Source: Wuchereria bancrofti
Taxonomy: Eukaryota > Nematoda > Chromadorea > Rhabditida > Onchocercidae
Assembly (NCBI GenBank): GCA_005281725.1
Contig: SSBO01000013.1
Span: forward strand, 1,238,281 to 1,302,280
Length of the DNA: 64,000 nucleotides
Direction of reading: 5' to 3'
The position numbers were made by a program, and so were the translations under genes. Below the pieces are notes generated by a model that did not search any database, was not told the origin of the DNA, and saw only the letters and a program-made list of their open reading frames with translations. Every line of letters begins with the position of its first letter. The stretch's first letter is position 1. This document shows positions 48,659 through 61,999 of this stretch, piece after piece.

Positions 48659-51437
48659 TCATACACGTTGATGTTCCAATGCAGCTTGTTGTTGTGTAAC
48701 GGCAGCCAACTGTGATTGTGCAGCTGTTAGCTGGGCTGCATAATTGTTGGCTGGTATTAGGCCATATGGCATATATGCATATTGTTCTAGGCCTACCGTA
48801 CCTGCTGCTGATACTAAAAAAGGAACAAATATACATTTGAAATGAATGATATTATCAAGGATAAATGATTATGAGTTATTTTTATCTTTTAAATTATGAG
48901 TCACGGAATGATTCACCCATGGATTTATTTTTTAATGCATTATATTAATTTGATTTTTTTTTACTTTTAACAATCAATTCTCAATTTTTAGTAATATTTT
49001 AAAGTGAAAAAATAAGAAAACTAAACACAAATTTGAAAAAATTTAAATTGAAATTGAATTACTTTTCATTTTCATTTCAACACCTTCCTTCCTATCTTTT
49101 ATATGCCATTTTAATAAGAAAAAAAATAATTGAAATCTAATTAATTTACCTGTTGGATGAAGTGAGAATGGATTTTGAGCATTAGCTGTAGTAGCACCAC
49201 CTGCAGCTGCAACTGCTGCAAGTGTTGCATAGTCGATATATTGTTGTTGAGTTTGTGAAGTATTCACTTGACCTGCACCAGCCAATGATGTGGTATTTTG
49301 CAAACCATTTAGCGTGTTCATCAATGGATTACTTGCAGCTGCAGCGGCAGCAGCAGCTGCTGCTGTTGGATAAAGAAGTTGCGGGAGACTAAAAGTTTTT
49401 GAAGATTAAAATTACCATAAAATTCAAAGTAATTATAATATCAATTAAATATGATATGTAAATTGTTAGGCTTAAAAATTTACATTAGCAATTTGTTTTT
49501 GCTTCTTTTCTTTTAAAATTAGAATAGTAAATTTAAAATAAATACATTAATAGGTAAATATATAAGAAACATCAAATAAAAAGAAAATTTTGAATGGTAA
49601 TGACACACACGCACACTCATAACAAGTTTTTGATAAAAAAATTTTTTCATTAAAATTTAAAAATGAATGTATCATGTAAAATGAATTTGAAGAAAAATTG
49701 AAAAGAAAACGAAAAAAAAAATTACCCGGCAATACGACCGGGAAATAGAGCCTGCAGTTGTGTTTGCAGCGGAATTTGCTGTAATCCGTTAGAAAGCGCT
49801 GAAAACAGAAACAAAATTTTTTTTTTCTCACAAATTTCACTAGAAATTTGATTAGATTAAACTTAAAAAAAAATTAGTAGAATAAATACAAGAAATAAAA
49901 AAAAAACATGCAGCAAACAGCATATTTATTCATCTTTTAATTCTTCAATTTTTATCTTAATGTGTTTTAAAAAATTAAAAATTTTTTTTTCAAATGTGAG
50001 ATCAATTTATTTTCAAAATTTAATTTTTAATAGTGCTAAATGAAATATCTCTTGCAACTATTAATTAGATAAATTAGCTATGATATATAGTAAGATAGAA
50101 AAGCATACATCCAATATTAGTTAATCCAAATGCATAATTAGAATTTTCAAATTGTTGAAAACATTTATTAAACTCTGAACCAGTTTGATAACATGTAATA
50201 CTAATTAATAATAGTATGCTATTTTTCAATCAAGAAAAGTTATAAAAATAGCCAGTCATTTCCAATATTATCCTAATATCACAGTTAAAATATCAGACAA
50301 TCAATAAAATATCTATTACTCAGCTTTATCATGTTATTTCTTAACAATAACTTTGTTAACTTTCAACTATTTTTAATCTAAACAACTAATATATAAATGA
50401 TAGTAAATTGTATTTTTATTTTCAGAGGAATTAACCTGCAAGTTGAATATTACCGCGTGGTTTAGCACCCAAATAAGCCAAATTAACATTTGCTTTACGG
50501 CCATCAATAATCGGATTAGGATCTTTACATGCACGTTCTGCTGCAACCCGATCTTTCATTGTTACCTGTAAAGTTCTCAAGTTAAACTTTACAATTTCAA
50601 CAACAAAAAAACAAAACATAACTTTAATCACTGAAACAATTTATGGATAGACATTAACATAAATAAGTCGTTTCTTAGTTAATAATTTACTATTAATAGT
50701 TTTCATTTCAATTTTGAAAATCCTACGATTTAAAAATTTCATTTTCTTTTCTCTTTCTATTTTTGAAATTTTCATATAATGTAAATATTAGCTTAAAAAT
50801 AAAAAAAGAAAAAAACAAAGACAAAAAATTGAGAGAAGTGGTAAAAATAAGAAATAAAATTGTTATAACACTTACAAAACCGTATCCACGACTTTTTTGC
50901 GTCTGTCGATCGGTAATAACTACAGCTTCTTCAATTTCACCAAATTGTTCAAAATATTCATGCAATGTTTTATCTGATGTATGATATGGTAAACCACCAA
51001 CGAAAATTTTCGTAAATGTCGTATCACGTATGCCTAAAAAATATCATAACATAATTTATTTAATTATTTCTTTTTGAAAATATAATTATGTAATTCATGA
51101 TAGCTTATAAATAGCTTCTTCAATCTCAGCAAATTAATTTATTACTATATCATATTATGCTTGTAAGAAAAAAAAAAGGAAAAAGAAAAAGTCTGAATAC
51201 ATACCTGGAAAAAAATTATGTTTAAATGGAAAAAAAAGAAAAAAAGATAAAGACGCAATTATTGCTTTGTATATTCTTCGCTTTAAAATTAATAATTAAA
51301 CCTGTCGTAGTGAGAGTATCAGTAGCACTGGCAGTAGCAGCAGCAGATTGAGCTGCTAATGCAGCTGCAGCAGCTTGCACTATTGGATCAGCAATCGTTC
51401 CAGTATTTGACAATTGTCCATAAATGGATGGTATCAT
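48659..51437 (-). CDS. sup-12: SUP-12/RBM24/RBM38-type RNA-binding protein (copy A, complete)
   Basis: Single-RRM splicing regulator; the family controls muscle alternative splicing and mRNA stability. Exons on -: 51302-51437, 50876-51033, 50436-50565, 49726-49798, 49150-49388, 48659-48813. All junctions are in phase, totalling 891 bp (296 residues). The N-terminus is Ala/Thr-rich (about 1-45). The RRM follows with RNP2 KIFVGGL, the family hallmark [21 protein letters not shown]1 SRGYGFV and [19 protein letters not shown]. The C-terminal half is low-complexity, with a polyalanine run, [15 protein letters not shown] and a final Gln/Ala-rich segment ending in HQRV. Start ATG 51435-51437 is the first in-frame Met. 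Upstream non-coding exons cannot be excluded. Confidence 0.9.
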
Positions 51438-53200
51438 TTTATGATGATATATGATCTAATTAGTATTTCACGTGATAGTCCTAAATAAACTTAATGATAT
51501 TTTTCAAATAAACTTAATGGTCCTTCAATTAATAAAATTAATTTTAACATTATTAAAATGTGCAAAATAAGATTAAAGTGTGTAAAATAAACAAGTTTTT
51601 ATAAAATGAAAACAAATTAAGTCATCTATTATCAATCATTTCGATTGAACTTCTTATAATTAAACTTGAATTTCTTGATTTTATTAAGACAACAAATTTT
51701 CTAATTTTTATTTGAATAAAAACATACAAATTGGATAAAACTAAGCAAATTGGTAAGTTAAATAAAATTAGGGCAACTTATTAACAAAAAAAAAAAAAAA
51801 ACATACTTGCAAGCAGGGATTTTGTTGGATGAGAAGCGTGCGATAGGGGAAAAAAGAAGGAAGCTAAGCTGTGAACGTTGCACAAGTACCTGAAATATAC
51901 ATTTTCAGTTTACATTTTTAAATTAGAATCGGAAATAGAATTTCAAACTATAATTCTGCTAAATTAAATGAAATAATTTTGAAAAAAAAAGAGAAATTAT
52001 GAATATATAATAAATTCTTTGCAATTATCATTAAAAAATTGCTGTTAAATTAAAACTGATTTATTAATTGGGGTAGATAAAAATAAATTAATTAATATAA
52101 ACTTACCTTTAGCTAAGAAAATAAAAAATAACACGGCACCGCAAGCGACACACAAACGACACAAAAAAGAATAGCACACGAAGAAGACGAAATCACTCCT
52201 GAAATTTTTATTTTTTAAAATAATTTTTTAATTATGCATTCTTTCATTTTTTCCTTGTCTTTCCCTTGCTTTCTCTCACTCGTTTTCTTTCTCACATCTT
52301 CATTTATTTAATTATTACATTTCATTACGATATAAAATTAAAAAAATGATAGCGAAAAAAAAATTGAGCATAAAATAAAAAGGAAAGAAAATTGAAAAAA
52401 TATCATTTGTAGCGACAATACTGAACAATGCAAAGCTTATAAATTTTAATTTAAAAAAAGAAACAGCAGAAAACTAATTAAATTCTTCATCGGTAAACGT
52501 TATATAATTCAATCAGTATTTATTTCTCAAATTGCTTCATTTTCATTTTAAAATTTTCTTGTACTTTCATACATATTATGAAAACATTTTCAATACCATT
52601 AACTAATCAAAAAAAAAAACGAAAAAAAATCAAAAAGTTAGCAGAAAAAAAACGAAAATTTAATTGGATAATTAGGTCATAATGTCTTTTCTCTTTTATC
52701 TATGATTTCAAAACTTTTTTCCTTCCATTAAAAATAGTCAATAAACGGAAGCAATGATTGTCAATAAATGAAATCAGACTTGAGATGAACCAGTTTTTCA
52801 TTTTTCTTTCTCTCTTTTTTTTTTCGTTTCTTTTTTTATTTTCTAACATTTTTGAAAATTAGCACTCTTCATTTTTATATTTTAAAAATTTTTTTTTTAG
52901 TCTAATAAAGAAAGAAAAATATTTGATAATGAAACAAAAATTTTAGCTTAGATATTGTAAATTAAACAATGGGAAAGTATTTGTGAAAAGAGAAGAAATG
53001 TAAGTTTTGGAATTAGAAATGTTCAAACAATTGGTAAACTGAAACAAAAGAACCTAGCTTGATGGGGCCAAACGGATGTATTTTAGCCTATGAAATTTTA
53101 GCTGATGTCATATTGAAAATGTTGAATGCATGCATTGCTGTCGTCATTCATAATATTTTATACTTTTGACAAAAACCGTTCAACATTCACCTTTAACTTT
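51438..53200. other. Upstream region of the sup-12-like gene
   Basis: AT-rich DNA with poly(A)/poly(T) tracts. It probably contains the promoter and possibly 5' UTR introns of the gene at 48659-51437. I see no coding frame. Confidence 0.5.
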
Positions 53201-53201
53201 A

Positions 53202-53318
53202 CATGCACACATGCATACACATACGCACATACACACGCACTCGTACACACACACATACATACAGACAAAATACGTGTACGCATATAAATATATATGTACA
53301 CACACATACACACACGCA
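53202..53318. repeat. CA/CATA-rich simple repeat
   Basis: Imperfect (CA)n mixed with CATA, CGCA and TGTA units. Frames through it translate to His/Thr runs and are not genes. Confidence 0.85.
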
Positions 53319-56210
53319 GGTAAATTCTATAAACTCAATGCATTAAACAAATGACGGTATACGTATATGTATGTATCAATTCTTCAAAATTGACGATTAA
53401 ATTTGACGAGGATTCAGAAGAACGTAACCGAATGTTAGTACCTTCATGGAGGATTTTTTTTTTAGTTTCTTATTTTTCTTAGTTTTTTTTGCAACAAAAA
53501 TATTCGATTAACTTTTTCATTTTTTTTTTGTTAACAACAATGAAATGTAAGAAAATAAATGATGAAGAAAAGAAGCTAAATTAATTGACAAGATGACAAG
53601 AAACGTGGAAAATTTGATAAATAGATGGTCAAAGAGGTGAACAAAAAAAAAATAATAAAAATTAAAGATTGTTTAAAAAGATAATACGAGGCAACTAGAA
53701 AGATTATAATACGCTGAGGACAAAAAATAGGAAGTAACTAGAAAGGTGATGACATGAGGACAAGAAAGGCTGAAAAGAGATGGGTGACAAGAGGCAAAAA
53801 TAGAGCATAAGAAAGCAAATTGAGTTTGCATTTAATGCTGCAAGAGACATTCAAATCGCTTGTTGGATTAAAATATATTTGATTTATTTCATTCTAACCA
53901 ATTCCCTTCTGTTTCAATTCTCTTCATTTTCATCGTTACTTTTTGCTTTTTCTTTTTCTCTTTTTCTCCGTTTTCTTTTTCAAAGTTTTTTTTTTTTTTT
54001 TTTGTTAAAAAGAAAAAATTTATGCGAATTTCATATTATATTGCTGTCGAACTTGAAGATTTAATATTTAAAGCCTTCTTTTTTTTTCCAAGCAAATATG
54101 ACCAAATTTTTCTTGGTTAGCACTTATTTTTTGAAATCAAACTATTTTCACATAAAAATTTGCAGTAATTTAAAAAATATTCCGTAGTATTTAATTAGAG
54201 TGTGTATTAATTTTTATTAGAGGCAACTTAAATAACCGCAAAAGAAAAAGAAGATTCACTAACTTTTGAAATATTGTAATATCTTATGTTTTGTAGGTGA
54301 AAATTATGCATTTTTCCATAAATTTTTTTTTCGTTTTAAAATTTTTTTTGAAAGCATTTCTGTAATAAATTTGATAGGAAAGAAAGAAGCAAAGAAGGAA
54401 GACAGAAGAAATATTTCATTTAAAAATAATGATATTGTTAATCAAATAAAATAATACAAATTCTTGAGTGAAAGTGAAAATAGGTGAAATCTGACTCCCG
54501 TAGTAAATCTGCCACATACTAACATACACATACATACAAACACGCATATACGCACATAAACAGTCGGTAACATACACTGATATATTAAAAGGCATTCAAA
54601 TTATTGTCTTTTACAACTGCAATTGAGGACAGGTAAAGGTCAGGATGATAGAATGGAATGGTAAGGAAAAAGTCAAGATGACATGAAAATATCTTTGAAA
54701 GAAATACCCTATGAAATAATGACAACATGTGCCACTCAATCTACTCAATCAGTAAAAAAGACGACAAATGAAAACAAGCGCTAACATGCAACCTTCTATT
54801 TCTTTAAATTTTTTTTTGAATATTACAAAAGAAATATGATAAAATCAATTAGTTTAAAATGAATTAAAACAAAAAATGATAGCAATTTAATAACAATAAT
54901 AATAATTAATAATAATAATAATAATAGTAACAATAATAACAATAATAATAATGATAATAACACGCTGCGATGATTTCACTGAAATTATTTTGAATTATTT
55001 CACAAATAAAACCAAACAAAGATTATTTTATCAATTTTATCACTAAATTGTATTTTAGTTTACATTTTGATTCTGGGTTTTCCTTATTGTTTGTTATAAA
55101 ATATATTAAAATAAATGCTTAGTAATGAGATTTTTTTAACAATAATTTGAAGAAAAAATTTTAATCAATTTAAAATTCGTAAATTTTTTAAATTTATTTC
55201 CTCCCAAGAGAAATAACATGGCAGTTTAGTTTTTTAAAAATATATATATATGAAATAATAAAAAGCAATGAAATGAATTCAGAAGGGATTTCGTTTATTT
55301 ATTTCTCACTTTTTTCTTTCTTTGATATTTTTACTTTTAAAACAAAACTTTGAAAACTTATGTGAAATTCACAACTGACAGAAAACATTTCAGATAGCAT
55401 ACCTTTTTTTTTCCTCCTTCCTTTTCTTTTTACCCCTCTACCGCCTCATCTTTCATTAATTTTGAAGTTCATTTCTTTAAAGCTAAATTCCAGTAAAATT
55501 GAAAAATGATACCATTATTGATTTGTGGAATTCAAATCATTTAAGATTTATGAAGTATTTAAAAATAAGCATTCCTTTAATTGGAAAACGTTAAATTTTT
55601 GAAGACATTAACTTTAAAAGCATTTATTTTCGTTCTTTAATTTTCAATTTTCAGTTTTCTAACACATAACCATTCGTTAATAAAATGTGATAAAAATGAA
55701 GAAATGAACTCAAATTACATGAAAATGATCCCATTTCCATTTTAGTCCTTTCAAATTCCTCTTGGCCTAATGACAAGTCTCGTCCTCAGTCCAATCAATA
55801 TGCATATAAATACGAATATATAAATGAATCTCTATTCACTTGAAGTTCTTATTTTAATGATCTGGAATTACCAAGAGAACATAAATAAATAAATATGCAA
55901 TAAATGGGAATGATTTATTAAATTTATTGAATGATACGATAAATGGCATTCAAAATTTTAAATATTATATTATAATATAAATTATTGTGTTATAGTAATA
56001 TTATTATTTCTATAAATAAATCATCTGAAACTAAATGAATGAATTCTATCCAAGAATAGTGAATATAAATATAATAAATGCGACTGATTAGATTAAAAAG
56101 GTAAATAACAGAAATGTTGACATTTCAAACTTCCAAATAATAAAACTTAAAAATTCATTTAAAGAAGTTAATATTTTCTAATTGAATGAATAACTTCCTT
56201 GCAAAATTAT
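53319..56210. other. AT-rich intergenic DNA
   Basis: No supported gene. Contains an (AAT)n-type repeat at about 54890-54960 and long poly(T) tracts near 53990. Confidence 0.55.
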
Positions 56211-56214
56211 TGTT

Positions 56215-56400
56215 ATCATCGTTTATCATCTCCATCATCATTATCATCACCCATTATCACTATCATCATCATCATCATCACCATCATCACTATCATTATC
56301 ACCATCACCGTTGTCATCATCTATCATCTCTACCATCACTATCACCATCGTCATCATCATTTCTCATCTCAGTCATCATCATCATGTTTATTCTTTTTCG
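56215..56400. repeat. Imperfect (ATC)n trinucleotide repeat
   Basis: TCATCA/CCATCA/CTATCA units over about 185 bases. Frames give His- or Ile/Ser-rich strings, as expected of the repeat. Confidence 0.88.
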
Positions 56401-56987
56401 TTATCATTATCTTATATTTTTCATTAGTTAACTGCATATATTTTTTATATTTACATATAAAATAAAAATAGGAGGAAAATATAAAATGGAAATGATTGAG
56501 TTATGTTTTATATTTTATTATGATATTTACGCAATGTAAACGCTATCTATGCGTCATCACTATTACTACTCGTTACCAATATAATTGCAATATAACTGGT
56601 TGCTCAGAAGTGTTTCATTTTCAATTATAAATTACGAAAAATAAATGAAATGACATCAACAATCATAAGATCATTATATTATTTCAATTTATTTCTACAA
56701 AAAAAAAAAGATTTCTTGCAACCGATCAAAAAAAAGTGTTATTAATGATTTCTTTGTCAATTTTGATCACTTTTATTTAACTATTTAATTGATACCAAAA
56801 TTTTTCATCTCTATGTCAGATATCTAAGTGAATAATTTGGAGATATTTGAAGTGATAAAAAATATAAAAGCATAAATACAATATAATTCATTTCATATTA
56901 TAATTAATAATTATAACATATTAACTAATAGCTCAAAAATAAGAATAAATTCACTAATTTGATGAAGAAAATGAAAAGAGAATTATT

Positions 56988-57491
56988 GTTGATAATATTA
57001 GTAATGATAGTGAATGATATTGAATTGATAATATTAGCAATGATAGTGAGTGATATTGAATTGATAATATTAGTAATGATAGTGAATGGTATTGAATTGG
57101 TAATATTAGTAATGATAGTGAGTGATATTGAATTGATAATATTAGTAATGATAGTGAATGGTATTGAATTGGTAATATTAGTAATGATAGTGAATGATAT
57201 TGAATTGATAATATTAGTAATGATAGTGAATGGTATTGAATTGGTAATATTAGTAATGATAGTGAATGATATTGAATTGATAATATTAGTAATGATAGTG
57301 AATGATATTGAATTGGTAATATTAGTAATGATAGTGAATGATATTGAATTGATAATATTAGTAATGATAGTGAATGGTATTGAATTGGTAATATTAGTAA
57401 TGATAGTGAATGATATTGAATTGATAATATTAGTAATGATAGTGAATGGTATTGAATTGGTAATATTAGTAATGATAGTGAGTGATATTGA
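56988..57491. repeat. 36-bp minisatellite, 14 units, with 72-bp higher-order pattern
   Basis: The unit contains AATATTAGTAATGATAGTG followed by AATGATATTGAATTGAT. Fourteen units are in register. From the third unit on, two variants mostly alternate (GGTATTGAATTGGT against GATATTGAATTGAT), giving a 72-bp dimer. Because 36 is divisible by 3, one + frame stays open for about 197 codons with a 12-residue hydrophobic repeat such as ELIILVMIVNDI. I regard it as a satellite rather than a gene. Confidence 0.92.
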
Positions 57492-57824
57492 AGAAGTAGT
57501 AATAGCAGTAGTAAATGAAGATGTAGAAGTAGTAGAAGAGAAAGAAGATTGACGAGAATTAATTATGGTGGAATATAAGCAAGTTTTCTGTGTTGAAGTT
57601 GTTCAATTAAAGATTATCAAACAAGCAAATAAATATACTCTAATAAATATCAAACAGTGTCAACAGCGCCAGCAATAACATTAACAGCACAAATAACATC
57701 ATCAATAGCCAAAACCTCGAAATGTTTGTTTGGTTGGTTTGCTTTTGTTGTCTCATCTTGATTGGTTAAAATGGAAGCAGTTTGACAACTTTGCCATCGT
57801 TCTATTCAAATGAATCCATTATAC

Positions 57825-57826
<2 letters not shown>

Positions 57827-57895
<69 letters not shown>

Positions 57896-57926
57896 CATCT
57901 ATCTATCTATCTATCTATCTATCTAC

Positions 57927-57977
<51 letters not shown>

Positions 57978-57978
57978 C

Positions 57979-58039
<61 letters not shown>

Positions 58040-58070
58040 CATCTATCTATCTATCTATCTATCTATCTAC

Positions 58071-58103
<33 letters not shown>
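57827..58103. repeat. (ATCT)n microsatellite, about 277 bp, ending at an N
   Basis: About 69 tetramers with occasional ATCC and ACCT variants (for example near 57894, 57925, 57975, 58038 and 58069). The variant spacing recurs, which suggests block duplication. The N at 58104 shows that the assembler could not cross it, so the true length is unknown. Confidence 0.95.
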
Positions 58104-58104
58104 N

Positions 58105-58501
58105 TTCTTTGTAAAAATGTCTGATTATAAACCACTCCCACATCTTAATATGTATAATGCATCAGTTTTGTTGGATTTATCAAGATTGTACGGTTGCTTC
58201 TGTTAATAAAGGATTATTCTCTTCCTCTGTTACCCCACATACTTACATCTACATTGCAACGAATCTCCCTGCAATCAACAACCTCTCCCGAAATAATAAA
58301 TTAACTTAACAATCTACCAAGAGAAATTTTGCTTCCACAACAGCTGTTGCTCTATTCTTCATCTACAACAAATATTCAGAGAAAGCTGCATGAGATATTT
58401 ACACCCTTACACAGAAAAAGGGAGAGAAAAAAAAAAGAAAATTTCAAGAAATCAAGATCCCTTTCTTCAAATCTTTTTCTTTGAAGAGAATGCGTACTTA
58501 C
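58105..58501. other. Region where TRMT11 3' exons would be expected; none seen
   Basis: Not repetitive. On the minus strand I see no continuation of the methyltransferase frame after its donor at 58500-58501. Confidence 0.5.
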
Positions 58502-60521
58502 GATCGGTGATTACTGCATCAAAAACAGGAAAGGTGCCAGAATGTGTGCCCGGGTGCCATAGTTGATGTTGGCTAGCATCTGCTATTATCAAACCCATGA
58601 AATAAACATCTATTCCATATTGTCGAAAATTTGCAGCAACTGATTCTTTTGCTGTATTGCACTGGACACCAGCACGTGACGATTTACCTGAAAATAACGA
58701 TGATTTTTAAATAACTAAAGTAGTACTACCTTCTTCATATTTTTCCTTGATTATGCATATTTAAAATTGATAGCTGAAGAATCCAATCAGAAATTAATGA
58801 AATCAAAAAAGGAATAATTCCACAAAGTATAATTTAGTGGAAATCAGCAAAATAATGTCTTATTTTGTTGAAATTAGTAATATTTTAGTTCATAATATTT
58901 AGAGTAGAGAAAGATTTTCAAAGTGAATCATTCGAATAATATATTACCGATAGCTCTGGCAATTTGATAATTTATTTCGCTTCCTAAAACAGCAGCACCA
59001 AAATGTGCAGCAGCAATCAATAGACCACCTGAAATTTGTCAACGGAAATTAATTAATAAACATTTAATAAATCATTTAAAGTTTATAGGTGTCTTTTTTT
59101 AAAACTGAAAATCAACCTGCTTTGATTACTCAGTTTCGCCCAATTAATGTTTCCAAATTATAGCTATATTCAAACATAATTATCAAATAATCAAAGGAAA
59201 TAATAAAGCAAACCCGTTCCACAGAATGGATCAAGAACAAGTGAACCAATATCCACTTTTGCAATATTAGCTTGAAGGAATGATAATTCTGGATCTATCG
59301 TTGTATTACCAATGTAACATCGTTCAGTCAAGCAGTAGTGATTTTTTAGTTGACCTTGACCACATCCTACCTATTGAATCTATATTATAAAAAGACATTG
59401 CAATAAATTATTGCGTTATTTATAATTTTTATTCAGAGTTCCCATTTTCAAAAATTGCTAGATCATACTTTTAAGAAATATATCTTGCAAGGTTGGAAAA
59501 TTTATTTTGTTAGTTTTAAACAAAATAAAGTAATCATAATAAAAACTTCCTGGCATGTTTTTCAAAAAGAAAAAAATTTAGAGAAAAAAAAATACCAATT
59601 TTCCAAAATGGATCCTCTGAAGCGAATTTGAATTATATTCCTCGATAACATAAAATGTATTGTATGGATTACTCAGATCTACCGGAGATTTCGTCAAATT
59701 AAGTGCCTTGCCAATGTTCTGAAAAAAAAAAATACATTTAAAATGATAGAAAACAAGATATGAGGAGGCAAAAATCGTGGTTTATTGAGTTAAAGAAAAA
59801 CTGAATGCCGCAATTATATTTTCAGGAGGAGTGCGGCTGCATTTTCTTCCAATGGATCGCATGCGTATGGCAAAAGATTGATCGGCTGAATCATAGTTCT
59901 GAAATTTCATCAAATTTCATTTAGATAAAGAGGAAGGATGCGAAAAGAAAATGTCTGGAAACTAATAATACTTAAACTTTAAGTAACTATACGTTTATAA
60001 AATCCCGTCGGAAATTTTTCACAAGAGAAATAAATATGTTTACTTTTATATCAAGCCTTCTTTTTTCAATATTTGCACATAATTCGTCATAATCATTACA
60101 ACTTGTTATCCATTCTACTACAAACTTTATAAGAACTGAACGTGAAAGTATTTTGATCACATCATCAAAGGATGGAAATTCGAACACATAAATATGTCGC
60201 TGAAATACAATGATTACAAAATAGTGAATAAAGATAATTGAAAAATAGAAAAATTACAAAATCAATTTTGCTGTGGCAAATTTGCTACAGCAAATCCTTA
60301 AGACCGAAATAACCAAGCAAGGAAAGATTACACAGCATTCAGGATGAATAATCTAAAATACTAAGGAAAAATGAGCAATAAATTAATTACATAACTCATA
60401 CCTTGTTACAAAGTAGTGAAATATTATTGTCACAGGGGATTCCATATAAGTTACAAATACTTTCCATTTCAGCATGTCGAAAGTCAGTATGAACTTGTGA
60501 GAAGACAAATATAAATTTCAT
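58502..60521 (-). CDS. TRMT11: TRMT11-type tRNA (guanosine-N2) methyltransferase, 3' end missing
   Basis: Catalytic subunit of the enzyme that makes N2-methylguanosine at position 10 of tRNAs, with TRMT112 as partner. Exons on -: 60402-60521, 60044-60199, 59802-59898, 59596-59718, 59214-59370, 58948-59028, 58502-58687. The N-terminal THUMP-like part starts MKFIFVFSQVHTDFRHAEM and includes ADQSFAIRMRSIGRKC. The Rossmann methyltransferase follows: YIGNTTIDPELSFLQANIAK, SAM-binding LVLDPFCGTGGLLIAAAHFG, VLGSEINYQIARAIG, ANFRQYGIDVYF, and FDAVITD just before the last donor. The catalytic D-P-P-Y motif would start in the next exon, which I cannot find. The exon 3/4 phase does not close with the donor visible; all other joins do. 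Confidence 0.85.
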
Positions 60522-61957
60522 GAAATCTAAAAACGAATGGAATTTGATTAAACTGCAGTTATCATGTCTAATGTAACTTTTAGATGATAGCTGCAAATGT
60601 AATTTAACGTAATTCATATGTAACGAAAGCCACGACTTACGTTTGTCAACCACTCGAATATTATGTGGCCCTAACTTGGAGCATATTGAAAATAAACGTT
60701 TATTATGTGAATAAACATATCTGTGTTGATAAAATTAATTATTTTACTCTTAATAGAATTAAGTAAAATGTTTTTTAAAAAATTTAAAGCATAATTTGTT
60801 AAGGTATGATTTTTATTAGTATGTAATAATATATTTAAATTTTCACAAGGAATTGGTAATCTGCGTGAGGCATTGGAAATGATTAAATGTTTATTGATAT
60901 TAAATGATATGAATAGCACATTTAATTTCAAATACAATAAATTATATATATTATATTAAGAAGAAAAAAAAGAAAAAAAAGCATTTTTTAAATAGAATGA
61001 TAAATAATGTCATTGTAATTATAGTGTTATTGCATACCAATGAAAATTATATCTTAACAATTATGCCTTAAAATTTTTGAAAATACTTTGCTAATTCTGT
61101 TAGCAGTAAATTAATTTGTATTAAATTAATAAATTAATTTTAAGCTCAGGAAAAAAAAACTAATTTTAGACTAGATTCATTAAATAGAATAGTAAGTATA
61201 TCATTGTTTATCTTATCACTGATATGATATGCATTGCTAATTAATTCTCTTCAATTAATCAGAATCATCTCTGATTAACGTATCATTTTCATTAGTATGT
61301 TAATATCATTGCTGTTAAAAAATCAATTTTTCTCTTCCGATTGCAAATTTCTTCAAATTTTACATAAATTATGTTGAGAAATTGAAAATATTAGTTGATT
61401 AAAATATATGATCACAAATATTTTAATATTTTTATAATATAATCGTTATCATTCAATAATTTACCTAACTATTGGTATTATTTTTTCAGCTAATTGTAAT
61501 TTAATTGATTATTGCTCAATTAACTCTTATAAACACTTATAAAAACATAAATATATCAATAATTTATTTGATTTAATTAAATTATTGTCAGAAATTTTTC
61601 TACAACAAATTAATTTCTTGATTTTCTATCAACCAAATTAATCAAAATAACAGGAAATAATTACATTAATTACATTTTTCTTTCTTGATTATTCACTTAC
61701 AAGGTCTCTATTCTTCCGTATGCTTTTATTTTCTCATAAAATACACATTTGCTCAATTCTAATTTATTGCAAAAAAAGATAAAAAAAATTGTAATCCTTT
61801 AAAATAATTAAGCAAAAACAAAAGAAAAAAACAAATTATAACTATTTAATGAATACAAGCAGAAAAGTCATAATTCTTTTTTTCTTTTAATTCATTGCTA
61901 ATTTAATGAAAATTTATCAATTTATCAATCCAATTATAAGCAAATGAACTATTCTGT
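60522..61957. other. Intergenic region upstream of TRMT11
   Basis: AT-rich, with no supported gene. Short frames at 60671-60937 lack any recognisable motif. Confidence 0.55.
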
Positions 61958-61999
61958 GGTGTTTCAATGACCGATTGTGGAATCGGTCATTGAAACACC
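61958..61999. repeat. Perfect 19-bp inverted repeat with 4-base loop
   Basis: GGTGTTTCAATGACCGATT (61958-61976), loop GTGG, then the exact reverse complement (61981-61999), followed at once by a T-rich tract (TTTTCTTTTTTTT). It is the strongest hairpin I noticed in the window. Confidence 0.9.

Noticed and set aside
56186..56465. His- and Ile-rich frames in the ATC repeat
   Set aside because: Pure consequence of the trinucleotide repeat.
56988..57491. CRISPR-like array
   Set aside because: Units are contiguous with no unique spacers, and the genome is eukaryotic. It is a minisatellite.
57782..58124. Frames encoding LSIYLSIY-type repeats
   Set aside because: Translation of the (ATCT)n array. 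All frames are open by chance of unit sequence.
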